Positions 10,425 to 22,245 of a stretch of DNA of 54,048 nucleotides are shown piece after piece. The stretch covers positions 138,626,917-138,680,964 of the forward strand of contig JBOZIK010000001.1 in the NCBI GenBank assembly GCA_051453625.1. Direction: 5' to 3'. Below the pieces are notes generated by a model. The model worked only from the letters and a program-made list of their open reading frames with translations, had not been told where the DNA came from and ran no database searches. The DNA is from Welwitschia mirabilis (Eukaryota; Gnetophyta; Gnetopsida; Welwitschiales). Position numbers and translations under genes: made by a program. Position 1 is the first letter of the stretch, and each line of letters opens with the position of its first letter.

Positions 10425-13400
10425 CTCCTGCTTTTAGATGATGTCCAAAACTTGATAAATCTTATTAGTATAATCACATTTAATTAATTGATTTAAGATA
10501 ATCATACTTAAGATAAAATAACATGTTTTGCAATAGTATTGAAAAGATCATAATTGTAACCACTTAATTTCATTCACTAAAGATAACAACTAATCAAGTA
10601 AAATGTGCTTATAGTAATGTGCTAACAAGAAAATCAAATCATAAGTGTGATAATTAATAAATAATTATATATCATTAAAATTTTCCAATAGGAAATGATA
10701 TTAAAGCATGAAAGTGTGCCAATAGTAAAAATAACAACAAAGTGTTCTAATAATAATGAAAATGTCATAACACAGTAATGTGTGACAAATCAAGAATGAT
10801 TATTAATAAATAATCATGTCACTTAAGAAAATCAATCCATCATTTCATAGTCAAGTCCTCCATACCCAAGAGGATGTTCACACTATGGCAAATTTGCAAC
10901 TGATTTTCCATTACTTCTTTTCCTTTTTAGATTGCAAATTAAAGGAGCTAATTACTAAGAGCAAAGTCACTAGTATGATGTTTGCCTTCTTCTTCATCAT
11001 CAATATCATCATAGCTATCATGGATAGTGGAAGTCTATATGGTATGAGATGAGAAGAATGTGGGTGATGACACGTGAAAGTTCTTAGAAGGACACCGAGA
11101 GGTCTCACCTAGGCCCTCAGAGGTCTGTCTCCTCATATGTTAGTACATTTGAGAAGTAATGAATGTCCCAAAGAAGCTAGCTATGAAAGTCTCTACAAAG
11201 AATGGAGGTACTAAAATAGTGGTAAGTGATGGCACATGAAGAGGCTTTATGTAAGATGGAGGTAAATAGCCCACACATAGTGGTGGTGAAGATGGTAAGT
11301 GCAGTGAGAGATGAGGGACGAGGAGGTAATGATGGCTTAGTAGGATGACAAATTAGTATCATATGATGTGGTCGGCAAAAGATAAGAGGCTAAATATCTA
11401 AACTCTCTAACTATATCTCTTGCTACCTCTATGATGAACCTAGAGACTATTACTCCCCTTATACCTGTGCCCCTGTAGAAGACTAGTATTTCTTCTAAAT
11501 TTGTGCCTTATATCCTAATGACTCTGAAGAACTTCTATCTGCTCTCCCTGAGTCATAACTTATGCCCTATGGAGCTAGAGGTGCTTCTTCTTTTAATTCA
11601 TCACCCAAGTCTATCCATGTGGAAGTCCCATGGATTCCAAGCTCTTCACTGGTCCTTCGTCCTTTCTAGTTGTGAACCTGTGCTTCTTTAATCTCAACAA
11701 ATTTCTACTAATTTTTCCAACTATTTTTACTATTGCCTTTAACCCCTTTTNNNNNNNNNNNNNNNNNNNNNNNNNNNNNNNNNNNNNNNNNNNNNNNNNN
11801 NNNNNNNNNNNNNNNNNNNNNNNNNNNNNNNNNNNNNNNNNNNNNNNNNNCTAATTTTTTCAACCATTTTTACTATTGCCTTTAACCCCTTTTTAATGAA
11901 TGATGAACTATGAGTAGCTATGAAGTAAGAGCTCTAAAATTGTGATGACCTCTTACTTGTGCCCTCACCTGGTGGTGCTTGCACTTACCATTTTTTACTA
12001 AACTCAGGTAGAGGTTTCTTCAAATGAATAATATTTACCTGAGAAACTAAAATGCTAAAACTACTAATGTTCAAACTAATTAAACAAGGGTAATCTAAAG
12101 TCTAACCCTTATGAAACAACATGATAATTTTTAAGCATAAGATAAATCTTGAATCTATCTTCAAACCAGTAAGTAAAAAAAACCATGAAAGTTTACATTA
12201 GTTTGTGGTAACTGTAACTGCTGCCTTTGATTAGATTATTATAGAACATAATCAAATTGAGTACGAAAGCATCAAGAATCATGTCTTTCCACTATATATT
12301 TTCAAAAAAATTCATTTTCAAATATTTAAATAAAATATTGCTCATAGTTCTCTTTGACATATTGACATCTCTTAAAGTAAAAACCTCTCTGAATGAATGC
12401 ACATATAACTGAGGGAGTTCAAAATTATCAATGTTAAGTATTAATTTTATAAAACTAAGAGTGAGATTGGAGTACCTTTAACTTGAGTCTAGAAAGATCT
12501 TGTGCTATCATCTATATTATGGATGTTGGCATAAAATTCTCTTACAACTAAATCTAATATACTTTAATCGAACACAATAATCATATCCCATCCAAATCAA
12601 CAGAAGTAAGTTACAAGCTAATTTATCCTTTTTTTTTTAGAATCAAAGAGTTATTTCTATGATTTTAGAGTTCTTTGTCCAAGTTGTACCTTCTTGTATC
12701 TGCCTCATGGTAAAACTAAGGCTCATATTGAGATCTCTAAGGTTATCATTCTTGTTCCTTATCTCTTAGAATACCAGTAGATATTTTTCTAAACATTTTG
12801 AGAAAAATAGATGGAAAACTAAAGAGAAACCAACTAAAATCTAAAAGAATTTCTAAAAATATGCACATAAAAAAAAGCACTTATTATTCCTTATTGTAAA
12901 TATGTATACCAAACTGAAGACATCTTTCATTAAAAATCTAAGAATATTATCTCTAAAAAGTGCTCTAAGAGGAACGTCTATTGAGTAGAGACTTGAAAAT
13001 GAGATTTTGTGGCCCATTTTGCAAATAAAAAGGGTTACAACCATAGGTTTTTAGCATATATTAATTTCCATAATATACAATAAAGACATATACCTATTGA
13101 AATACATCTAAAATGTGAAAAGCAGACATCTACTTTGTCAAAGACATCTACTATAAAAAAAAAATTAATACATTTTCCTACTGTCATGACATCCACCAAA
13201 TTAAAGATGTCTATTTCAAAAATATTAAAAAGCATATTTAATATTTTAAGACATCTGTAATATTAAAGATATCTACTCCAAAGATGTCTACAAATTTAAA
13301 GACATCTCTTTGATATACATCTATAATACTGAAGACATTTGCCATGAAAATTCCAAAAATTTTAAAAACAATTTATGACTAATATTATCAGAATAGTATT

Positions 13401-13534
13401 ACTTTGAAAAAATAAAATAACAAGCATATAAATTAACTTTTATAATATCTTACTATAATATCAACTAATAGATAAATACAAAGTGAAGTTAAGAATTAAA
13501 TAATATTACCTATTAACTTACTTGATTGGGCAAG
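10425..13534 (-). other. Post-pol region of element A, possible decayed extra ORF
   Basis: About 3.1 kb lies between the RNase H end and the 3' LTR. No firm gene can be called. On the minus strand a short frame at 13044-12853 includes SIDVPLRALFRD. Further on, a proline- and serine-rich part (about 11360-11240) and an acidic run DDIDDEEEG (near 11005) look like the tail of the extra ORF seen in element F, but the body is not readable. A second cluster of AGACATCT-like motifs lies at 13080-13340. The gap at 11751-11850 has a repeated flank. Sireviruses carry an envelope-like ORF in this place; whether this is one is open. Confidence 0.3.
11708..11893. other. 100-N gap with repeated flank
   Basis: Positions 11708-11750 and 11851-11893 are the same 43 bases with two differences. 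This is probably one locus shown twice. Confidence 0.75.
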
Positions 13535-13800
13535 GTCTAATCCCTAAGTTCCTGTACAACTTTACATACTTTTTAGTTCTTAGAGGTTTTCCAAACACAT
13601 CAGTAATTTGATCATTAGTACTCATATTTTGCATCATGATGTCTTTTTGTTAAATTAAATTACTTGATATTTTTTATGGTAAGTCCATAGAATTCCTTTA
13701 TACTCTTTGAGTTTAAATGCCACAATGCAGACTACCTATTACATTAATGACAGAATGAATTCTTTTCAGTCTAATCATGTTTGAAGGATTTTATTTATCT
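13535..13800 (-). pseudogene. Copia RNase H C-terminal remnant (element A)
   Basis: At about 13640-13540 the minus strand reads MSTNDQITDVFGKPLRTKKY followed by KLYRNLGI, which fits the end of copia pol ('T..Q.AD.FTKPL....F..LR..LG'). It ends in a stop near 13536. Directly upstream, instead of RT, is only a short unrelated-looking stretch and then integrase, so most of RT and RNase H is deleted. Confidence 0.65.
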
Positions 13801-14815
13801 ATATCTTTTTTATCTTTATCCTCATCACTATCTAAGTGAACTTGAAGATTGATAGATGATTGATTAATCTACATAGGAATATCATCATTTTGTACAACTA
13901 CAAAAGTTGAATTAGTATCATCTACTTTAACATTTATAGTTTCCTCAACTATATGGGTCTTATTGTCGTACACCATGGATGCTTTAGTAACCAAAGAATA
14001 TCTTAGAAAAATTCCTTTATAAACATTTAACTCAAATATTTTAAAATTATCCTTTTCATTTAAGATGAAGCATTTTAATCCAAAGATGTGAAAATATCTT
14101 ATGAAAGGTTTCTTATCAGGCCATAACTCATATGAATTCTTAAAAGTAAATTATTTTACCAAAATTATATTTGAAACATAGAATGTTGTGGTAATGGATT
14201 TTGCCCAAAAATGATAAGGTACTTTTTTTTATCATGCATCATTGTTTTGACCATTTCATTGAGTACTCTATTATTTCTTTCTACCACTCCATTTTATTGG
14301 GAAATCCCTTGTTGTAGAGAACTGATGTAGAATATTAAACTATTTACAAAACTCTCTAAACCTTACATTTTTAAATTCCATGCCATTCTCACTTCTTATT
14401 ATCTTTATTCTATATTCTTTTTTATTTTATAATCTAATACACAACTTAGAGAAAGCATTAAAGGCCTCATCCTTGTCTATAAGGAAGGCTATCCATGTAA
14501 GACAAAAAAAAAAAAATCATCTAAAACTATTAAATAATATGTTTTCTTATCTAGACTTTTAGTAGATGAAGGACTAATAATATCAAGGTGTAAGAGATCT
14601 AAAGGACATTAGGTTAAAATAGTATTTTTATTACCAAAACCTACCTTTATCTACTTTTCTTTTTGGCATGCTTAATAGATTTGATTATTAATGCTTTTTA
14701 ACTTGGAAAGTACTCTTATCTTTTCTTTTATAGATAAGGTTTTGAGTAGATCTTTATTCATATGTTAAAGCTTCCTATGCCATAGCTCTACTTCATCTAT
14801 TTTACTTAAGAAACA
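13800..14815 (-). pseudogene. Copia integrase remnant (element A)
   Basis: Integrase joins element DNA to the host chromosome. The pre-integrase block ELWHRKL-stop-HMN is at 14789-14760, followed by a KEKIRVLSKLK part and A-C-Q-K. The core block NGVVERNNRVLNEM is at 14293-14250, followed by FWAKSITTTFYVSN, the SYELWPDKKPFIRYFHIFGL block and GIFLRYS near 14010, which are the usual plant copia integrase landmarks. Several frames and stops are needed. The two catalytic Asp residues are not clearly readable. Confidence 0.7.
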
Positions 14816-14959
14816 CTTGGTTCCATTGTTAGATATATCTTGTAAAGTAGTAATATAAGCATTTGACTTTCTTATACTAGCAAGTAAAGATTTTATTAAA
14901 TATTATTATCTAATGAAATAGTCATTTTTTGTAAAGGAAACAAAAAATTTTGCATCACA

Positions 14960-15175
14960 TAATTTACTTACACATCCTTTACAAAAAATACATCCTTTAC
15001 CTCTGGTAGATTACCTCCTCTAATAGTATGAATACCTTTGATTGGTGCTTCTGTGTTGTCTTCAAAGGTTATCATTCTTTTATCTTATTCCACCTATGTG
15101 GTGGAGCTAGATTTATCTTAAGTCATACGTCTTAAGCATATACTATTAATGTACCAAGCATGCTTCTTTACTACT
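14960..15175 (-). pseudogene. Copia aspartic protease remnant (element A)
   Basis: At 15156-15121 the minus strand reads WYINSICLRRMT, where plant copia proteases read WY.DSG(A/C)S.HMT. The catalytic Asp is now Asn, Gly is Ile and His is Arg, so it cannot be active. The following EDNTEAPIKGI and GGNLPEVKDVFFVKDV parts fit the rest of the domain. It lies between gag and pre-integrase, as expected. Confidence 0.65.
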
Positions 15176-15542
15176 CTTATTCTAATTTATGGTAAAAGTG
15201 CTAGTTTTGATTTTGTTACTCATACTTTTCTTGGTTTACCCTATACAAAAGATTATGCCATGCCTTTAGGCCTCTTGGAATTGTTAGTGTAAAATATATT
15301 TTTAAATTTCTAATGACCTCTATTGTGTTAATAATAGTAGATAATATTAATTATAAAATTAAATGCTTATACCTTAGTTTATAATTCCATTTGTAAAACA
15401 AAGGGGCAAAGGTGCTAGTTGAATCTTCATTGTGACCTAAGCTGCTTTTGTCATTTGAGCTTTTACATTGTCCAAGAATGGTATTTAACGTTTTCTTTCT
15501 TTAGGTAAATTTATCATTAGTTTTCTCTAAGTCTAATAGTTC

Positions 15543-16909
15543 CTATTTTATATTATTTAAATCACATGTTAGTCTACGAATCTTAGCTTTAAGAGCTAAG
15601 TTTTTAGAAGATAATGTACTACAAGAATTCTGTTCTTGTTTATAATCTTCTTCGCAAGTATGAAGTAATTTTTTCATCTTAGTACATATCCTTTGCAAAT
15701 TCTTAAAAATTAAGTCTGACCTTTTTTGAATATTCATACATGTATCATCTTTACTTTCTAATTCATACTCTTCTTTTATCTTATCATATTCCTCTTGAAA
15801 AGGTACAATAGCCATGTAGGAAGGATGAGCTTTTTCATCTTCAAATGTTTCTACTTTTGTTGCTTCTTCTTCATCATTCCATCCTATGAAGAAAGATCTT
15901 CTTTTCTTTCACTCTTTATTTTATTCCTTTTCTTTTATTCTATTAGCACTAGGACATTTTGAGGCTATATGTCTTTGTTCTGTATGTACATAAAATTCTA
16001 GTTTAAAAACATCAGATTTAGAAGAACATGAAGTTTTCTAGAAGATCTACTTTTGAACTTATCTTTGGATTAAAATCCAAATGATTTTCTAAAGTAATCC
16101 CTTTTATTGTATTTGCATGAAATAAGTCTCTTTACCCTCTTTGTAATGAGAACAAATTCTTCCTTTACCTTATCCTCAGAGTTATATTCTTCTAGTTCTT
16201 CCTTTGTCTTTTCTCTTAAACTTTGTTTTGTGATTTTACTAGCTTTGAGCATAATTGGCATCTCTTTTAAGGCACCATCTTGAATAAGATTCATTTCATA
16301 AGGTATTAAAGCACTTTGTAGATTTTTTATCTTCATGAAGTTGAAATCTTAGGACTCTTTCATGGTTGTAGTCTTAGGCCTGTATTCAGGGGTTAGAGAT
16401 CTAATAACTTTTTGTATTACCTTAGCCTCTAGAAGACTTTTATCAATGTCATGTATTGAATTTACAATGTTGGAGACTCTTATGAAGTACTCATAAACTC
16501 TCTCTTCATTATTTATTTTAAAATTTTTAAACTAGTTTATCTATACTAGAAGCTTTAATTACTTGATAATAGAGGTTCCTTTATATGTTTCAACTAGAAC
16601 ATTTCAAATCTCTTGTGTAATATTACAACCTATTATTCTATTAAAATCCTCCATTTTAAGAGCTAAATAAATAGCATTTATGGCTTTAGAGTCATACGTG
16701 AAGGTTGCCTTCTCTTTACTTTTGTTGATTTGTATTATGGTATTTCTTGCAATGTTTGTTATGGTTTATATAGGATCTGTATATTCTTTTCTTATGCCTT
16801 GTCATACTTGGAACTCAAAAGACTATAAGTGCACCTACATCCTCATCTTCTAATAGGCATAGTTAGTCCCACTAAAGATCAAAGGTCTAATAGATGGCAT
16901 CCCTTCCAT
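15543..16909 (-). pseudogene. Copia gag remnant (element A)
   Basis: Gag forms the particle that carries the element RNA. The start at 16909 gives MEGMPSIRPLIFSGTNYAY, the usual start of plant copia gag (UBN2 type), 40 bases after the primer site. Then come an AINAIYLALKMEDFNRI block, ITQEIWNVLVETYKGT near 16610, and VYEYFIRVSNIVNSIHDIDK near 16470. A zinc knuckle near 16000-15950 has lost its first two cysteines but keeps H....C. The last part (15815-15543) is an open 90-residue coiled-coil-like stretch rich in Lys and Glu; similar MAIVP starts occur in E and F. Stops break the frame at several points. Confidence 0.7.
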
Positions 16910-16948
16910 GGTTTACTTAAGAAAGTTACTCTTTTTCATGAGTAGTTA

Positions 16949-16959
16949 CTCTGATACCA
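16949..16959 (-). promoter_or_regulatory. Primer binding site of copia element A (initiator Met tRNA)
   Basis: The minus strand reads TGGTATCAGAG, which matches the plant copia primer site complementary to the 3' end of initiator methionine tRNA. It lies between the 5' LTR and the gag start. Confidence 0.85.
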
Positions 16960-16966
16960 CTTAAGC

Positions 16967-18640
16967 ATTATTGAACTCAGAGGAAAGGGATGAATGAGTT
17001 ATATTAAATAAAAATTTTCACCAATAATAAATTAGAAACACAGTACAATAAACACCTTACTGAGATAATGTGGTTCCCCAACCTAGGTACGTTCACACAT
17101 AGAGGATAGCTTTCTCTCACACATATGGATATTCTTAACCTATAAAAAAATAGTGGTTTTGATGCATTACCAATGTTATAATAAAATTAAGAGTCTTCTT
17201 GTAAGGCAGCACTCTTTTTCCCTCAAGGATACCAATAATAATACCAAAAATATGCACATAGGTATAAGCATAAGTAAGATGCTCCTCGCAAGGTAACAAC
17301 TTCTTTTCCTTAGGGAAATCCAATAATACAATAACACAAATGCTTATAAGTACTCAAAAAACACACCCATATAATAGTTACCTTATAATGAGAAACCATA
17401 GCAAGGGATCCCTGAGATTTGATAATGCAAAAATGAATTATATAATAATATTAAAAAAAATGATATATTCCAATAATGTAAGTTTTAATAAATAACTACA
17501 ACAATCCTAAATGATAAAGATTTAAGTAATTGCTTATGTTCCTTCTTATCATTATTATTATAAATTCCAGAGAATGATGCAATAATGTAGAATCCAAGAA
17601 TAAAATATGTACTCAGTAAAAGTTCCTTTGTAAATGATAGTTTAATCCTTCATGAGTAGTTCCAATCACTCATGAAGTTGTTTTCTTTAATTTAGATTCA
17701 TTCATTACATGCCTTATGTTGCATAAGATATGTTTCATCATGTTGTACATTTATACCTTTTAAGAGATACTCGTTGATTAACCTTAGATGATAACCATTT
17801 AAACTTCGTAATCATCATGCAACCAATAGGCATTGGATGTGCATATTCCTTTCTATTCGATGTAAACCTTCATTCAAGATATCTTGAAATTTGTATATGT
17901 CTACTAATAGTCAAACATCTTTATCTTGTAGATGTCTTCTACCAAAAATTAATGAAATTTACTTAATATTATCTTTGGCCCTCTGTGATCATGAATTTGT
18001 AATGCAAATCTTGATAGCTTTCCTAGAAAGTAAAATAGTCATTCAAGTATAAAATGATTTTATTACTTATTTTAGTTCATCATACACATCTTCAAATATG
18101 TAGAAATCTTTCGTCTATGTCAGATCCATCTTTCATCACAGTCATCTTCATTGAGATAGTCATCTTCAACTTGTGATTTAAAGCCTAGTATATCATTGAT
18201 GTCTTTAAGCTTATAAACATTTTCATCGCACACCTCTTCAAGGGTCTAGACATCTTCACCATAGACATCTCCCATTCTCTAAACATATTTAGTAAACTAA
18301 TTTGGTAATTTTAATTTTAAGCTTTTTGTGANNNNNNNNNNNNNNNNNNNNNNNNNNNNNNNNNNNNNNNNNNNNNNNNNNNNNNNNNNNNNNNNNNNNN
18401 NNNNNNNNNNNNNNNNNNNNNNNNNNNNNNNGGGTCTAGACATCTTCACCATAGACATCTCCCATTCTCTAAACAGATTTAGTAAACTAATTTGGTAATT
18501 TTAATTTTAAGCTTTTTGTGAAATATCATCTTGAAGATCTGACATTGACTTATGCTATTTGTGATCTAATTTTCTTTACATTGACCTGTTTCATGGCATA
18601 AAATATTTGATAAGTGAAATCATCAAAACTAGATTTATCA
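16967..18640 (-). repeat. 5' LTR of copia element A
   Basis: Partner of 8546-10424. Its left edge is next to the primer site and its right edge (about 18632-18645) falls where the B LTR sequence resumes. A 100-N gap (18332-18431) lies near the right end with the same 90 bases on both sides, so the true LTR is about 190 bases shorter. The AGACATCT motifs are present but more worn than in the other LTR. Confidence 0.7.
18242..18521. other. 100-N gap with repeated flank
   Basis: Positions 18242-18331 and 18432-18521 are the same 90 bases with one difference. Confidence 0.8.
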
Positions 18641-18733
18641 ATAGTTTCATTTTAAAATTTTAATAGAAAAGTAATCAAACTGTAGTTATGAGCTTAATTA
18701 TTTACTACATAAAAAATAATTGATATCTTCAAT

Positions 18734-19133
18734 GATACACGATGATGGTTCAAGCAATATGTGGTAATGATATGGTGGTAACATTGAATACACATAATAA
18801 TAGCATTTATTGGTAGAGGAATTATACTCCAAAGGCCAAGTATTGGACTCATCATAATAACCTTTACCTAACACAAAAAGCATNNNNNNNNNNNNNNNNN
18901 NNNNNNNNNNNNNNNNNNNNNNNNNNNNNNNNNNNNNNNNNNNNNNNNNNNNNNNNNNNNNNNNNNNNNNNNNNNNNNNNNNNGATACACGATGATGGTT
19001 CAAGCAATATGTGGGAATGATATGGTGGTAACATTAAATATACATAATAATAGCATTTACTGGTAGAGGAATTATACTCCAAAGGCCAAGTATTGAACTC
19101 ATCATAATAACCTTTACCTAACACAAGAAGCAT
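18734..19133. other. 100-N gap with repeated flank
   Basis: Positions 18734-18883 and 18984-19133 match over 150 bases with a handful of single-base differences, as expected from two alleles or sequencing error in overlapping contigs. Confidence 0.8.
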
Positions 19134-19238
19134 GAGATTATAGCTAAGGATACATGACAAAAACTATAACTACCCAATTATAACTTCTACCTACCACTAT
19201 AAGCTAAAGGCTTCAAATCACCTCATCCATACCCTTAC

Positions 19239-19249
19239 CTGTAAAAGGG
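19239..19249 (+). promoter_or_regulatory. Worn TATA box in the 5' LTR of B
   Basis: The site reads CTGTAAAAGGG. The same place in the 3' LTR (27637-27645) reads TATAAAAGG, a good plant TATA box, so this one has changed and is probably weaker. Confidence 0.5.
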
Positions 19250-19997
19250 CATTAAGCCCTCTCTTGTAAACATCTTTGTTTGGTAAATTTAATCATAATC
19301 TTTAGAGTGTCACCAATCGACATGACTTTTCAGACATCCCCTGTGGGAGTGGACTTATTCTAAGGCTAGTCTGAAGAGTTTGTATCAACTTCACCTTCTT
19401 CCTTTGATGTAATGTAAATTTCTCTTTTAATTAAATAGTAGATGTCTATTTTTATCTTGAGTTATGAGTAACCTTATACTTTTAATGCTTAAGTGAAACT
19501 ACATTATTGAGTTTTTTTGATAACTAAGTTTTTTAAGTTCACTCTTTAGTTGTAGTTACTATCATTTGATGGATCTTGATCATAGCGATTCTTAATTCTC
19601 ATGCTTATAAAGGAGTATGAAGAAACAAAGCGACTATTAAATTCATCAATACTTATGTGGTAAATGATATTATATCACTATGACCCAAGACATTATAACT
19701 TCATAACTTAAGCTTTATTTCAATAAGTTACAACATATTATTGAAGTGTAGATATCTTATCAGATGATTCAAGCTAAACATTTGGAGATAGTTAGTTTTT
19801 GTACTTCATCAACTAATTTTAACTCTTCATATTAATTTTGATTTTTTTAATTTTAAATCATTGTAAATTTAAAGAAGTTTGTATAGCCTTTATTTAATCT
19901 CACTTTGAATTATACCTATGGAAGAATGATACTGGGTACTTATCTCATTTATTAAAGTCCACCTTTATTACTATAATAGATTTTAGAAAACAAATTT

Positions 19998-20014
19998 TAA
20001 CATTGTTACTGGGA
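19998..20014 (+). promoter_or_regulatory. Primer binding site of element B (Asp-tRNA type)
   Basis: It reads TAACATTGTTACTGGGA. Against the Athila/Tat-type site (TGGCGCCGTTGCCGGGGA) every substitution is G-to-A or C-to-T, plus one lost G. The position, five bases after the LTR end, fits. Confidence 0.55.
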
Positions 20015-22145
20015 ATAATGACATAGTATCTTTACATGAGGCATATGATTTTTATTTCTTATAGTTTTTAGTTTAGATTTTTAGTTTTTTAATAGTTTTA
20101 GTGGCTTGCACTAGTTGCTTCTAGTGTTACCTAAACTAATCTACTTTCTTTTAAGTGTTTTTCTATTTTCTAATGGTGGATACTATACTTTTTTGAGTTT
20201 TATTTAGTCTTTACTATAATTTAAAATTCACTTCTATATCAAATCTTTTGTGATTGAAGGTCTAACAAATTTTTTGTAGGTGCATAACCCAAAACAAAGC
20301 CCAAAAATCAAAACAATAAAAACTATGTATAACTTACTTTTTGTATTCTTTTTTCATTTCTATAATTTTTTAATTTTAGTAGTTAGCTTTAGTTTTCTAC
20401 TCATTTTAGTTTTTACTATTAAAATTTTTCAATAAAAACATTTTTATGGATTTTCTATGAGCATTATTTTACTTTATTTCATTGTCATTTCATTTTCCAC
20501 TTTGTAGTTTCTGAATCTCATAATGTAAAATGTTTTATAAAATCACAAACATAACATCATATAAGTTTCAGACCATTTCTCTTTAAAACACCAACATGGC
20601 CGATAGAGCTAACTGGCATTGTTGGCCCTTTTACATAGATTATCTCCATATTTTACATAGAACCTCTTTGATTCTTTAAGATTTTTTGGATATCGAGCTA
20701 CTTTTGAAACTTCAAAAATTTGTAAAAATGTAATTCTATAATGAATTTTATTGATAATTTTCTAAAACTTGATATGAATTGAGCATGTGGTCCTTTTGGT
20801 ATATTGTATAAAGTCCTCTCTGAACTCCAAATGAACTCTAACATAAAAAGCACATCTTTTTATGGAAACTACAAAAATTTCTATAATTTTACTAATCATG
20901 TTTAAGCTAAAAAAACTATAGGAGACTATATTCGATTAAGGAGACTTTAAGGAATTACCTTTAATGTGAATACTCTTATACCTCATCATTTTATCATAAT
21001 CCATGTTATTTTAAGCCTTAAGATTATCTTCAAAGCCTAAAATCCCCTCCCAACATAAATAAAACTCTTTATAATCCTAAGTTTGAAAACCCTTGTTTTA
21101 AACAAAAAGAGTTTAATCCTATGCCTTCTACCATTCCTCATAACCCTTATCCCTTATTGTCTTATCAATTTCCTTCACGTTCTAATCTTTATCCTTTATT
21201 TTTTGCATGAATAACATTTATCTCCCAAAACTTGCCAATCTTCTTCATCCACTCCCTTAAAGGAATTATTAAGAAAATTAACGAAATCCTAAGCCATGTT
21301 ATCCATGATCATGAACAAAGTCTTAAGTAGCATTTCTTCTTATTGAGTAAACTTAAATAGATCATCTAACAACATACTTTATCCATCAATAAACTTAAGT
21401 AAATTACTACCTTGATCCTTTTTGTTTTATGAATTATAGTAAACCTTATAAACAACTTAAGATAAAACAACATGAAGAGGAAGAGCTTCCTCCATTCCAC
21501 AATTCTAATCTTAGGATTCTTAAAAACCTTCAAATGATTAATGATAGTGAAATTGATTATACCCAACTCATATCCTTTAGGAATAATGAAGAAACCAATG
21601 AAGAAACTCATGAGAACCTACAAAATAAGAACTTATAAGAGAACGATGAAACATTTTAGAAAATTCAATCCTTTGAGGAGAATTATACATAAAGAATTAA
21701 TCTACAATAAACATCAATGAGGAAGAGAGCATTAAAAAACAATCTTTCTTTGAGTTACAAACATTGGCACATAAGGAACCACATGAAAAGAAATCCCTAA
21801 CAACCTTTATAAGGAAAAGAACATTAAATAAGAACCTATAATTAATTCATCTTCCATCAAACCTTCACCTTCTTTTTAACTTTTTCATAAGCCAAACTTT
21901 TCAGTTTTATCTTTGTCTTATAAGAAATATCCAATTCTTAATGAAGAAGATAAAACTTTCTTGAAATTGGAACCATATTTTAAGGAACTTTTAAATTATT
22001 ATTTTAATAAACATTTATTCTGTCAAGTGAGTTCCAATTCATCTTTATCTTTTCCTCAAGATAATATCTTATAAGAAATGTTAAAAAAGCATAAACAAAT
22101 TAAAGGATGAACTCTTTTTTACTTTGAATTCATAAATCTTACTAA
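20015..22145 (+). other. Element B internal region, leader copy 1
   Basis: No gag or pol motif is readable. Its features recur in the same order in 22745-24720, about 2.7 kb away: the primer-site-like block, 'gcat..gatttttat' T-rich parts, 'cctcataa.cctcatc'-like parts and a closing 110-base block that is almost identical (22030-22145 and 24605-24719). A 69-residue frame at 21429-21638 is acidic and rich in Asn and Glu (EEEELPPFHNSNLR); it may be a piece of a decayed ORF, but I cannot name it. The gap at 22146-22245 cuts this copy. Confidence 0.4.
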
Positions 22146-22245
22146 NNNNNNNNNNNNNNNNNNNNNNNNNNNNNNNNNNNNNNNNNNNNNNNNNNNNNNN
22201 NNNNNNNNNNNNNNNNNNNNNNNNNNNNNNNNNNNNNNNNNNNNN

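Larger units (their letters stand above)
8546..18640 (-). mobile_element. Copia element A, inserted in the 5' LTR of B
   Basis: LTR sequence at 16967-18640 (5' LTR on the minus strand) matches 8546-10424 (3' LTR). In a 140-base sample near 8559 and 16985 about 20% of positions differ by eye. Between them, on the minus strand, are an initiator-Met-tRNA primer site (16949-16959), gag (16909-15543), protease, pre-integrase and integrase (to about 13800), then a bare RNase H end (about 13540). The RT is missing. About 3.1 kb lies between the pol end and the 3' LTR, which is unusual for copia outside the Sirevirus group. Exact ends and the target-site duplication could not be fixed. Confidence 0.75.
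18641..19992 (+). repeat. 5' LTR of element B, second part
   Basis: It matches 27310-28367: the 'gttggtagaggaat' block, 'ccaaagccaagtatt', the TATA area and 'gagtggacttattctaagg' occur in both in the same order. It ends in GAAAACA just before the primer site. A 100-N gap (18884-18983) has the same 150 bases on both sides with a few differences, so this LTR part is drawn about 250 bases too long. Confidence 0.7.

Noticed and set aside
10816-11052. A 78-residue plus-strand frame
   Set aside because: It overlaps the more likely minus-strand tail of element A's post-pol region and has only a chance-like hydrophobic stretch; no family is recognised.
13080-13340. A CRISPR-like array of short spaced repeats
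   Set aside because: Units vary in sequence, orientation and spacing, there is no leader or cas gene, and the context is a plant retrotransposon.
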